From Holacanthus passer (Eukaryota > Chordata > Actinopteri > Pomacanthidae), in assembly GCA_025331565.1 (NCBI GenBank), contig JAFREQ010000040.1:5953001-6017000 (forward strand): a stretch of DNA of 64,000 bases. The letters run 5' to 3'. This document shows, piece by piece, positions 12,040 through 21,459 of the stretch. The position numbers were made by a program, and so were the translations under genes. The notes under the pieces were generated by a model. The model saw only the letters and a program-made list of their open reading frames with translations. It made no database searches and had not been told where the DNA came from. Every line of letters starts with the position of its first letter. The first letter of the stretch is position 1.

Positions 12040-12160
12040 GCCCCAGCCAATCGCTGCTCTCCGCGCGGCTCTGCCATTTGCATGTGGTCCAGGAAGAGAT
12101 AATTAGAGGGATCTCTGCCTGTCACTGTTAATCTGGGACTTAGTGAAGGGCTGTGACGCC
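12040..12160. promoter_or_regulatory. Candidate enhancer block with octamer and TAATTA motifs
   Basis: A non-repetitive, GC-richer block sits just before a CA-rich region. It carries a CCAAT word near 12046, an exact POU octamer core ATTTGCAT at 12076-12083 and a homeodomain-type TAATTA at 12100-12105, then GAGGGATCTCTGCCTG. Dense lineage-factor motifs in a compact unique block are typical of vertebrate conserved non-coding elements. Conservation itself is not visible here, so this is inference. Confidence 0.35.
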
Positions 12161-12681
12161 GACATGCTGATGGACTGACACACATGTCTGCACACACACA
12201 CACACACAGTGTAGTGTCATACCCGTGTACACACATTGGCATCCGATTCACGCACATGCACAAACGCCAAGAGCAAACACAGCACCTGCACACGCACCTA
12301 CGAGCACCATGCACAGGCAAACACACATGAAGACGTGCTCATGCATACACACAATCTTCGTCGCTCTCATCTTTTTTTTCCCAATTCTCCTGCCGAATTG
12401 GAGTCTATTAACTCTCTCTTTCTGACCTGTGACTACACTTGTCTGTTTGTCATGTTTTTATCTCTAATACTACAGCATATTACACTAAAACATATCAGAG
12501 CTGCTTCTCCATTGGTGTGTGAATGATAGCATGTTGACTCAGTGGCTGTTTACACCAGTTGTACTATGCTGTTGACACAGGTTTTAGATCCCTGTTCAGA
12601 TAGACTGTGCGCTTGTTGCTTCCCAAACAGGCAGAATGCTCGGTAAGCCTTTTGAACAAGCCCAGCTGTCAGCCCTATATA

Positions 12682-12685
<4 letters not shown>
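12161..12685. other. CA-rich intronic DNA
   Basis: Contains a (CA)9 tract at 12191-12208 and scattered CA/CACG words to about 12355, then AT-rich unique sequence. The open frames here follow the CA repeats and are not genes. Confidence 0.5.

Positions 12686-12741
<56 letters not shown>
12686..12741. repeat. (CA)28 microsatellite
   Basis: An uninterrupted CA tract of about 56 bases, followed by interrupted CA/CG words to about 12840. Confidence 0.95.
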
Positions 12742-12742
<1 letters not shown>

Positions 12743-14852
12743 CAATACGCACACATCACTACAAACATGTACATGTGCTCGAGCACTGGCACGTCCCCAG
12801 CCACACACACGCTGAAAACACACAAACTCACTCACACATCGCTGATTGGCAGGCCTCCTGTTTTCCCATAATTCCGACTGATTTATCCAATCAATCTCAC
12901 TTGGAGAGCTGCTAAAGCGTTGACTAATATTAAGAGTAGAACATGCGACAATTAAAACATCCTTCAGGTAATTACAGAGCTGGTTTAGCAGCAAACAACT
13001 GAGGCATTTTATACATTCAGCTTGTTGCCTGTGTGTTTTATTTGTACCTGTTTGATAGTTAATCGGAGGAAATGAGGTACATCTGCGAATGTTACCGCCT
13101 TTAATGCACATGTCACATATTATGTAAAATACCATATCATTAGCTGAATGTGTCTATGCAAATATTGACTCTGTTCGCCTAATTGAATATCATAGACAGT
13201 GTATCCTGGAGATGTTCTTGTCAGTGCAAAGCCCATTTTCAACCCAAATGACAGCTAGTCCTTTTTGCACACTGTGGGACTGTTTAATGGTGCATGTTGA
13301 GAGAGGGGGTGAGCACCGTTGCTGACCTCATCCGTCCTGCTCAGTGACCCTGTGTCACCACTGATGACACATAATAGTTGACACTTGACTTTAGGGGCTC
13401 TTTAAGTACCAAGAGTGCCCGAGGCCCTGGATTCATATTCTAATGCGGTCATCTTTGTACTCTGCGCCTCCACCTTTTGTCCAGGAGCTCTCTCTACACT
13501 TGTTTCCACTTTTTCTTTGTCTTTCTTCGTCACTCTCTTTCTCTTTCTTTCTCTTGTCTTACAGGCGAATACACACATGCAATCACACACACACACCAAC
13601 ACTTAGACCTACTCAGACACACTTTCGCTGAATTGAAATAGCCTGTCCCGCCCCCCTGCCCCTGCGCCATTACAGGTAAGCGCAGAGGTGCACTTGTCTT
13701 GACACTTGTCTTGACAAATCTATAGACAGCCTGAGCGGACACTCCAGCTGGAATCAACCCTCTGTTTTCAGCCTCTCCTCTCCTCTCCTCTCCTCTTCTC
13801 TCCCAGCTACTGGATCTCATCAGCATCCTATCTCATCCTTACATGCAGCCTGTTTTCCTGCCTTCACATGCCTTCACTAGCTAGGACACATACATATTGA
13901 CGATTACAGTTAGGGTTGGGTCTTGTTTAGATTTGAACGACTCTGATTCAGATTGTGCTTATTGAGTCCTCAACTCTAATTTTGAGCATAAAGTATTATT
14001 TGAGTCAGAAAAATAATCTATCTTGAGAGTAAAAGCTTACTTATGCACTTACTTGCACACTTATAGGTATTTTCTAATTAGTTTTGTTAAGAGCATAAAA
14101 AAAAGAAGAATGTAAATCTCTATGTTGCCATGCTCAGGATGAGTGATGGCTGTTTTGCAGGTGGATGAACCAGCATTACGCCTGTAATAAAACCATTGCA
14201 TTTGCACATCAGGCTGCAATAAATGTTTCGGCATGTCAAACCGACCTCCCTTGCATGATACCATTTTCACGCAATGTTTGTGATATGTTGTGATGCATGC
14301 CTCCACACTGTTCAGTGCAATTGTAGCTGAACTAGATAGAAATACAAATGTGTTGACGTGTGTGGAACCTGTGATGTAAATGGCAGCGCATTAGATCCAA
14401 CAGTTTTAGGAATTCCCTGTTTATTATTCATTTAAAAACCTGTTCCGACTCAAAACAAGTTTGTGAAGCAAATTATAATCTAAGCAAGCAAGATCAGCGT
14501 GTACCCTCAGTGTGGTGACCAGGTAGTCTGTCTATCTGTGGCAAATGGTAAGTGTGTGCTTGCACTCTCCATCCCCCTTCCCTCCCGCTCTCTGTTTCCC
14601 CCACCTTTCTGAATTTTTACTCTGTTTCTTTCAACTCTTTCTCCTTTTACCTGCTCAGGCTCCCCCCTCTCTCCTATCTTCTCAGAGAAACCATCATGGG
14701 TCATGTTTTTCTGAGTCTTTGATCACTGAGTAGTCTTTCAGCATGTTGACTACAAGGCCTCTCACCTCCCCAGTGGTTGTTGCAAAAGAGGGGGCACACT
14801 TATCTGGCTTCTATGATGTTAATGGTTGAAAGCATTTGCTGATGTTGAAAGC
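12742..14852. other. Intronic DNA with small tandem repeats
   Basis: Holds a duplicated 12-base unit (ACTTGTCTTGAC) at about 13692-13715, a CCTCT pentamer tract at about 13772-13797 and a pyrimidine-rich patch at 14555-14680. No exon with both splice sites in a supported phase was seen. Confidence 0.45.
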
Positions 14853-14856
14853 GTGT

Positions 14857-14926
<70 letters not shown>
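14853..14926. repeat. (GT)n microsatellite, about 74 bp
   Basis: GT repeats from 14853, with one CT interruption at 14861-14862, then pure GT to 14926. This is one of the two longest dinucleotide arrays in the window. Confidence 0.95.
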
Positions 14927-14928
<2 letters not shown>

Positions 14929-15754
14929 ACTCAGACATGATGAAAGACTATGTTATAGCACGAGGTTGTGATCATGTTGCAGCTACATCGTGGCTACGTT
15001 CAGAGTTGGTTGATAAGCAAGCGTTCTTCCATACTGTGCTGTATCTGACTGATAACAATCATGTGACTCTGTCATAGAGGAAAAAAACTCACTGCTTAAA
15101 ATACTTACATTGTTTTTAAATAGCTTAAAAGGTTGGAATTTAGATCTTCCACTACCTCGAGCATTTCATCCATATCTATTTGTTCAGTTATTGCATGGAA
15201 AACTTCCTTCACTGTGCTATAATGGGTTTGTCCTCAGGGCAGAAACTCTGGTTCAAATAGAAAAAGCCTTTTTTTCCCTCAGTCTTTACACCTCATGTGT
15301 GTAAACGATGGTTGGGTGTCTGAGAGCTTTGCCGCTCCATCCAACTGCAGAATTCTCCCCTTTGTAAGATGCAGGGGATGGCCTTGATGTGACAGCTTGC
15401 GATGTTAGCCCAAGTTGTTTTTGACAGAAGACAAAGGAAAAGGGAAGGAGGGAAAGAAAAAAATATTGAAACATAAAGGCAAAGTTTTGGAATTTTTCCT
15501 CTGAGATGAATTGCCTGTGCAGGAATCAATTCTTTCTCTCATTTCTCATTTTCTCGGAAAAAAACAACAAAAAACACCTCTGTTTTCCTCTGTATCTTTG
15601 CTTTGTCATGACTGTTAAGAACAGTCTGTTTGATTGAATTTGCCACTGGAGACATTCAGTGATGTTGATGGATTCTTTGGATGCAGGACCTGGGCTTGCT
15701 GGTAGCATCTTTTTTAGATGTTTTTTCTTTTTCTTTATGACATTATGGAAACAG
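14927..15754. other. Intronic DNA
   Basis: Unique AT-rich sequence ending in a T-rich tract (about 15700-15740) that leads to the acceptor-like site at 15754. Nothing else is recognisable. Confidence 0.4.
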
Positions 15755-15780
15755 GTCTACCCTTTACAGCAGACTGAACG
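15755..15780 (+). CDS. Candidate 26-nt exon, phase-compatible with the left-end gene
   Basis: Seen: a T-rich tract and GGAAACAG acceptor, 26 open bases, then a consensus-like donor ACG|GTGAGT. Spliced to the exon at 3312, it completes AGG (Arg) and reads R-S-T-L-Y-S-R-L-N, leaving one G (phase 1). That G would pair with the AG at the start of the segment at 48017 to give Glu. The case is weak because such a short segment can arise by chance. A segment of the same length and phase at 26462-26487 (strong TTTGCAG acceptor, weaker CAG|GTTCGC donor, R-Y-N-L-P-F-L-H-A) competes with it. Confidence 0.18.
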
Positions 15781-16011
15781 GTGAGTGGTATTATTTGACA
15801 TATTGTACTGCTACATGCCAGTCTATAAGAATGCCAATGACAATCATAGGAAAGGACATTTAGATTACTGTCGAGCCTCCCTGTCCTGTCTCTTCCTATC
15901 TGGCCTCCTATCACTCCATCTGTTTTGTAATCTGTCTCCTCTTCATCTTGAGTTTGACTTGTAATGATGAAAAGCTGGTCAGAGGGGTATAGAGCGCTCG
16001 GCCGTGCGTAC

Positions 16012-16042
<31 letters not shown>

Positions 16043-17339
16043 AATGGGTGTGTCTTGTGATATGTGTGTATGCGTGTGTGTCCAGTATCTCTGCCCTCAC
16101 TGAGTCAGTGTGTGACCCCTGGGCTGTACCTTGCAATCAGTCAGCCTGCCTAGCCCTCCTGTCTGAGTGTTCCTCCTCCAGCCCTTTAAAAGAGCCCTTC
16201 TTATCACCGTGTGGTAGACCTTCCCTCTGCCCCTCACTGTTCTCAAGGTTAGCCTCACTCTGCGGCCTTTCTGTCTCCACTATCCTTCATATGCACCTTC
16301 ATGGTTTCTATCCATGCTCTGCTTATTACACAGTCTCATAAAGGAGTCTGGATGTTGGAGGTTTTACCCTCCTTCCAGCTCTTCCTCTCAAGGTGAGCCT
16401 CTCCCAGCGCTCTCCATATAGCCTTCCACCACCTCTCTATCTAGTACTTACACACATATGACAAAGGAGTGGAAGTTTATAGGTGACTCGGCTCCCTCCT
16501 CCCTCTCATCCTCGCTTTCTTTCAAGGTGAGTCCCTTCCTGCTCTTGTCTTTTCTATTTCTCTTCTCCACCTTGTCGTCACACACGCACACACACTCATT
16601 CTCAGATCCTTAAATAAACAGTTGAAGTTAAAGTTGGGCCGCGCCAGCCTCTCTTCTCTTTTCTTTTTCTCATGTTCAGTCTTGGAAGGCCTTCCCACCT
16701 CATCTGTAGGGTCTCTGGTTTTGATGCCCACACGCCTGGTGGAGAGGTCAAAATGCCTGCGGTAATCTCAGAGCCTGCCAACAGTAAAGACGTTTCAAGG
16801 AGGTTCTCCTATATGTACACTATGTCCACGTCTATCCGAGTGTACGTGATATGGTGTTGCTGGGACTAAACATTTTAGAATACTTGCCAAAGAAAATCTC
16901 AACAATGGATAAAAATATTCCTTCTTGTTTTATGAATTTATGATGCATGGTTTGGTTGTAAGTTTCTTCAGTGTGGTGTAGTTACGGCTGTGGTCAATTT
17001 TGGGAAAACAAATCAGAGTGTTTTGGAATAATTGTGAAGATATCTGAAGCACTTGCATTAAGAACAATGAAAAAAACAGTATTATTTTGCATACAACAAA
17101 ATCCAGGTGCTCAGTTGCAGTTTAAAAAGGTTGGTTCAACAGGACAAATTGGGCTCACATCAGAAAAGACACATATCCCTGAGCCACAGAGTCAATCACC
17201 AAAGTCTTGTTCAACTCTGTTTCCTAGAAATCACATTTATGTACTACTAATTGTTTGGCTGCTACATTTAAACATATTTGCTGCCAGAATTATGTCAAGG
17301 GGGAACATTTTTTCTGACAGACAGAAGTGACACACTGCA
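15781..17339. other. Intronic DNA with a GT tract and recurring AAGGTGAG words
   Basis: A (GT)13 tract lies at 16012-16038. Between about 16230 and 16530 the words CAAGGTTAGCC, CAAGGTGAGCC and CAAGGTGAGTC recur about every 150 bases next to CTCCCTC-rich stretches, which hints at an old duplicated unit. From 16971 to 17330 a plus-strand frame of 119 codons is open, but it has no motif and stops at the edge of the next repeat. Confidence 0.4.
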
Positions 17340-17590
17340 CACATCTGGTAGGGTGGAGGTTGTGATGGATGGCGGGCGTACAAAGCGCAGGACTCTGACT
17401 CAGGAAACCTGAGATCTTGTCCAGTGTCTCGTCTGTGGTTAGGTGGTCAGGTTCAGGCAACAAAAGGTTGTTGGGTGGTTGAGGTTAGGGAAAGATTGTG
17501 GTTGTGGTTCCATGTCAATAAAGTAAACTTGTGCTTCGAGTTTCTCCCTAACCTTAACCAAAGGCTGTGAGAGCCTAAACATAACTACAT
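17340..17590. mobile_element. Interspersed repeat of a type common in teleosts (non-autonomous)
   Basis: The layout AAGCGCAGGACTCTGACTC, then GAGATCTTGTCC, then GGTTAGGTGGTCAGGTTCAGGC, then GAGGTTAGGGAAAG, then CCCTAACCTTAACC resembles, from memory, a repeat seen throughout percomorph genomes. GGTTAGGG near 17482 and CCCTAACC near 17548 form an inverted pair. Family name and exact ends are not certain. Confidence 0.45.
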
Positions 17591-18149
17591 GTTTGATCAG
17601 GCTTTAGGTGCAATGAGCAAGAGTGGCTGTTGGAGGATAACGAAATTAAAAATACATTGTCAGTGAACATTTTGCAGATACATTCAGTATCCAGCTTGGC
17701 AGATAAGTTCATTACCAACGTTTTCTCATTATGTTGATAAAAAACACAATCCAGGTTACACGCAAATGGTGTTTGCTATTGCAGTTTAGTAGAGTAAAAA
17801 TTAATTTCAAGGAGACAGGATTGTGGTCTTGTGTTACTGGCGTATTCACTGTGTTGTAGATTTGATAACTCAAGTGTCAACACAAGTGCACTTAAGCGTC
17901 ACCTGTAATTGCCAAGAGGGGGCTGTGTTGTAATTAGTCATTGTGGATCACTGTGACACATTAGACCAGAGAAATGTTATTTGTCATCATCATGTTGCTT
18001 TTGTGTATGCGTGTATTGTAACATTTCCAAAATTTGGTTTGTGATGGGAAACTCCTCACGAACACAAGTTTCGTATATTTATAAAATTATTAGAATTAAG
18101 TCAAAATACAGTTGTGCATTTATGATGTGCTTCTAAATTATTGCTTGTG
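17591..18149. other. AT-rich intronic DNA with a CTCF-like word
   Basis: The forward-strand word CCAAGAGGGGGC at 17912-17923 matches the AGGGGGC part of the CTCF core but differs at two upstream positions. The rest is AT-rich unique sequence. Confidence 0.35.
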
Positions 18150-18357
18150 TAAAGTGTAAAGTTGGAACATTTTTCCTTAATATCACTGCTGGACTCCCAT
18201 TTCAAAATTGAGTGTGTTCTTCCTCGGCCCATGCGCACCCTTCCACCAAGTTTCATGAAAATGGAGCCAGTAGTTTTTCCGTAATCCTGCTGACAAACAG
18301 GCAAACAAACAAACCAAGCTGAGAACATAACCTCCTTGGAGAAGGGTAATGAAATAA
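18150..18357 (+). mobile_element. 3' tail of an RTE-type LINE (fish family)
   Basis: The segment contains, in order, ATATCACTGCTGGACTCCCA, GCGCACCCTTCCACCAAGTT, TCATGAAAATGGAGCCAGTA, TTTTTCCGTAATCCTGCTGA, a CAAACAAACAAACC tract, then ACATAACCTCCTTGGAGAAG and GGTAATGAAATAAATA. From memory this is the very abundant fish RTE-like 3' end, including the CAAA-rich stretch and the CATAACCTCCTTGG motif just before the tail. No reverse transcriptase is attached, so the copy is 5'-truncated. Confidence 0.6.
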
Positions 18358-19600
18358 ATATGCTAACAAATGTGTCACTTGACTTCCAGTCAAGCGCTGG
18401 ATACTGTTGGCTCATCACTTCCTCCCGAGGTGGTTGCGTCCATGCAGTGGGAGGCCAGTGTGGAATGATATCTGTCTCTCTGTATCTGTATCACTGAGAG
18501 CAGATATGGCTGATATCTCTGTCATCTCAGCATCTCAGACTTGACAGCACCGATCATAATCAGTCCCCCTCCGGCTCTCCCTCCTGCTATCTGTTTTTCT
18601 CTGCATCACAACCTAACCCGTATATTATACCAGGTGTATCTGTGTCTCTTCTTCAGTGTTGCGCCTCACTCTTCATATCTTAACAACACCTCTCTTTCTT
18701 ACTCTCTTCCACGCAATAATGGTGCACTTTGGGAATATACACTGTATGCAAAGGGAGTCAGTGTTGGGAGTGATCCTGCTGTTATTTCTGTACATGGTTG
18801 TGTGTGTGTTGGTTTGTTTGTTTGTGTGTGTGTATGTGGGTAGGTGGGTGTGTGTCAGAGAGCATTTACAAAGGGATCAGCCCTGGGGGTGTCGATGCAT
18901 CGCTGCAGTGGAGGGAGAGCAAAGGGGGTGGAGGCGAGCTAGTTCACAGCAGATGTAGCAAACAGCCAACTACCTTGAAAACCTCGCCTCAATTGGCTCT
19001 GCACTGCACAGTTCAGTACTTATTTATTTATTTGGGTTGGGGGGCAAATGTATGTTCACTGGCGTTGGATATCAGTGACAGGAAGGATCAAAGAGCGACA
19101 CCACAAATGAAGCTGTCAAAGTGGCCCGACAGCTGGGTCCCGAGGCGAACATCCCTCGCTCGCACATTTTATTATGATCGCAGTGAAACCTCACAGCAAG
19201 AAGGAAAGAGAGGGAGGGAAAAAAAAAAAAACCATCATCTCCCCAACCAGAGAGAAAGAAAAAGAGACAAAACGAGCGCCGCTGTATCATCGCCGTCCAT
19301 GATGGAATGAATTATGAATGTGTGGAGGGGATTAGGAAACAATGGTTGAAGTCACTAGGATCCTCGCCTAGTTTCCTCACCCTCAGCCCGGCAACTAATT
19401 AGCACTTTCAACACCAGTGTATGATCTCATTAATGTGATTTCTGCTTATGTAACGTGCGTGCAGTCGCGCACGCTTGCATGCAAACACACGCACACACAC
19501 GGATTGCAGTGTTATTACATAAAGCAAATGAACGTGAGCGAAAATTGTATTGTTTACTGTTGAGCTAATACAGTTAGAGTGATGAATCAAATGTTTTTCT
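18358..19600. other. Intronic DNA with GT-rich and purine-rich patches
   Basis: Includes a GT-rich stretch at 18797-18855, an A-run at 19219-19232, and unique balanced sequence at 19310-19450 containing CTAATTAGC. No exon was supported. Confidence 0.4.
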
Positions 19601-19720
19601 AATGTTGAGATCGCAGTAATGTTGTAGGTTTAGTCGACAGTGCCGTTCGGCGTTTAGGGCATTTACGCCAGGCTTTTCCCTTACGTCTTGCAATTATCTG
19701 AGCAATTTGATAATGTGTGA
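19601..19720. promoter_or_regulatory. Candidate conserved non-coding block
   Basis: Unique sequence with several CpGs in an AT-rich setting (GTCGACAGTGCCGTTCGGCG, TTTACGCCAGG, TTACGTCTTGCAATTATCTG). A TACGTC half-CRE and a CAATTATC homeodomain/GATA-like overlap sit close together. CpG retention in otherwise AT-rich fish intron sequence suggests selection, but conservation has to be tested. Confidence 0.25.
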
Positions 19721-20312
19721 TGAATATCATCAGTCATGGTATCACAATGTTGATGGGTCCACAGCAACGACAGATATGCTGCTGGATTATTTCTGTACTA
19801 CCTCAGCGGGGGAAAAGAAACACAATAAAGTTCATACTGGTGGTGCGAATGTGTAATGTTTTAAAAGGCAGGAATATAATTTTTTCACATAATTGCACAG
19901 TCTATTTGTATAGTAGATACAATTCACATCGGCTAATTAGTATCCACACACTGAGATATAGGGAGAGGGAGGGAAAAAAGAGGGGGAGGAAGCAGGGACG
20001 GGGTAAGGGTAGATAATTAGACAGAATTAAGCCATCTCTTTTAATCTAGCCCCTGAAAGAAAGAGAGGGAGAGAAAGAAAGAGAGATGGGGGTGGGAGGG
20101 TGGGGGTTCTGCGGGTGAGGCCTACACATTCACCCCTCTGCTCTCTCTCCCTCGCTGCCTCTCTTGCTGTCTGGCAGAGGGTGTGAATGTGTGGGAAAAG
20201 AGGGGCCTGGTGCCTTAGCCTCAGCAGAATGGATCAGCTTGTGTTTCTGAGGCTCTAGAAGTGTCCCATTGTCATGATGTCACTGCAACTCAAGACAGCT
20301 GACCTCTGACCC
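19721..20312. other. Intronic DNA with GA-rich patches
   Basis: Purine-rich patches at 19958-20005 and 20055-20110 (GAAAGAGAGGGAGAG-type), then a CT-rich patch near 20138-20170. Nothing coding. Confidence 0.45.
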
Positions 20313-20388
20313 CTATGGATTCATGGCAGCCCACCGCAGCACCGCCACACCCCCGCAACGCCAAAAGGGCCAGATTGCCGCTGGGCGC

Positions 20389-20401
20389 CCACTAGGGGGT
20401 A
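20389..20401 (+). promoter_or_regulatory. CTCF-like site, forward orientation
   Basis: CCACTAGGGGGTA matches the CTCF core CCASYAGRKGGCRS at all but one informative position (T for C after the G run). It lies in a GC-rich, CpG-containing block (about 20325-20460) with no repeat. Binding is an inference from the motif alone. Confidence 0.4.
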
Positions 20402-20578
20402 CCCAAGCCTTTTGCTGTGGAATTCGAGGTGCTTGCGGCTTTACGGCGCACAACTCATAGTATATTTGCCAATGCATCCGTCCGTCTATGTCCCCCTGAT
20501 TAGGGGTCCTCGCTCTGCCCCGCTCTTTTTTTGTCTTGCTTCCCCTCAGTTGCTCTGCCATCCCAGCCAACCATGGCT

Positions 20579-20583
<5 letters not shown>

Positions 20584-20621
<38 letters not shown>
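20584..20621. repeat. (CT)19 microsatellite
   Basis: An uninterrupted CT tract of about 38 bases directly after GGCTCTCTT. Confidence 0.93.
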
Positions 20622-20623
<2 letters not shown>

Positions 20624-21100
20624 CTACACGCGTTGTATCTCGGTACCCATGAATATAGCGAGCGCCGCCAGATGTCGCAAATACATCATCTGAGGGATGC
20701 GGTGGTGATGGGAAAAAAAGTCAAGGCACGTACGAGTGGGGGATGTGAGCCGACTTGAGCTCTCTGAGCGTTTGTGTGTGTCACTGTATGCCAGCATTCA
20801 TCTGTGCACGCGCATGTGTGTCTCTGTTTTCCAGGATGTGTGTGTGTGTGTGTGTTTGTGTGCGTCTGCGCGCAGGTCCCTTTTGTGTGCGTACGCATGT
20901 GTGGAGGTCACAGCAGGTCAGCATATTGTCCCTCAGATGTTTGATATTTTATGTATAAGAGGGTGGCTAGAGCGAGAGGATAAGCACGTTCCTGACAGAG
21001 GCATCTCTCCGCCACAATCCGCCACCTCAGCAATGTAGAGCCCAGAGTCAGATCAACAATGGAGGGGAGGTGCCTTATACCCAGAGAGGGCTGATGGGAG
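20622..21100. other. Intronic DNA, GT-rich
   Basis: Interrupted GT words at 20770-20870 with several CGCGC/GCGC sites, then unique GC-balanced sequence. No supported exon. Confidence 0.45.
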
Positions 21101-21113
21101 GAAGAGAGAGAGG

Positions 21114-21152
<39 letters not shown>

Positions 21153-21175
21153 CGTGAGAGAGAGGGGGGAAAAAA
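21101..21175. repeat. (GA)n purine tract
   Basis: GA/GGGA repeats, purest at 21119-21148, ending in a G-run and A-run. The whole plus strand is purine apart from one GCGTG interruption. Such polypurine tracts can form triplex (H-DNA) structures. Confidence 0.85.
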
Positions 21176-21190
21176 CCTAGAAAACCAGGA

Positions 21191-21214
21191 CTGCTGCTGC
21201 TGCTGCTGCTGCTG
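21191..21214. repeat. (CTG)8 trinucleotide repeat
   Basis: Eight uninterrupted CTG units about 15 bases after the GA tract. In one frame this would be poly-Leu, in another poly-Ala or poly-Cys. No coding context supports translation. Confidence 0.9.
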
Positions 21215-21420
21215 GGGCAGACGACCGTGCAGCCTGACAGCACTGTTGCAATAAAACGACTATGATTATGCACAATGTTGTGTTTACATATGCAGCGTGT
21301 TGGACCGCATGCAGCAAGGCTCATCATAAACATGCAACAATACATAAATGCACACTTCATCTACACGAAATCAGTCGACATGTAGCCACGCCAAACACAC
21401 ACAAGCTCCTTCGCTGTTGC

Positions 21421-21422
<2 letters not shown>
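21215..21422. other. Short unique stretch between CTG and GT repeats
   Basis: Unique sequence with CpGs and CA-rich words. Nothing recognisable. Confidence 0.4.

Positions 21423-21456
<34 letters not shown>
21423..21456. repeat. (GT)17 microsatellite
   Basis: An uninterrupted GT tract of 34 bases. Confidence 0.93.

Positions 21457-21459
<3 letters not shown>

Noticed and set aside
16971..17330. Plus-strand open frame of 119 codons
   Set aside because: A rough estimate from base composition allows a few frames of this length by chance in 64 kb read in six frames. No motif, and it ends at a repeat boundary.
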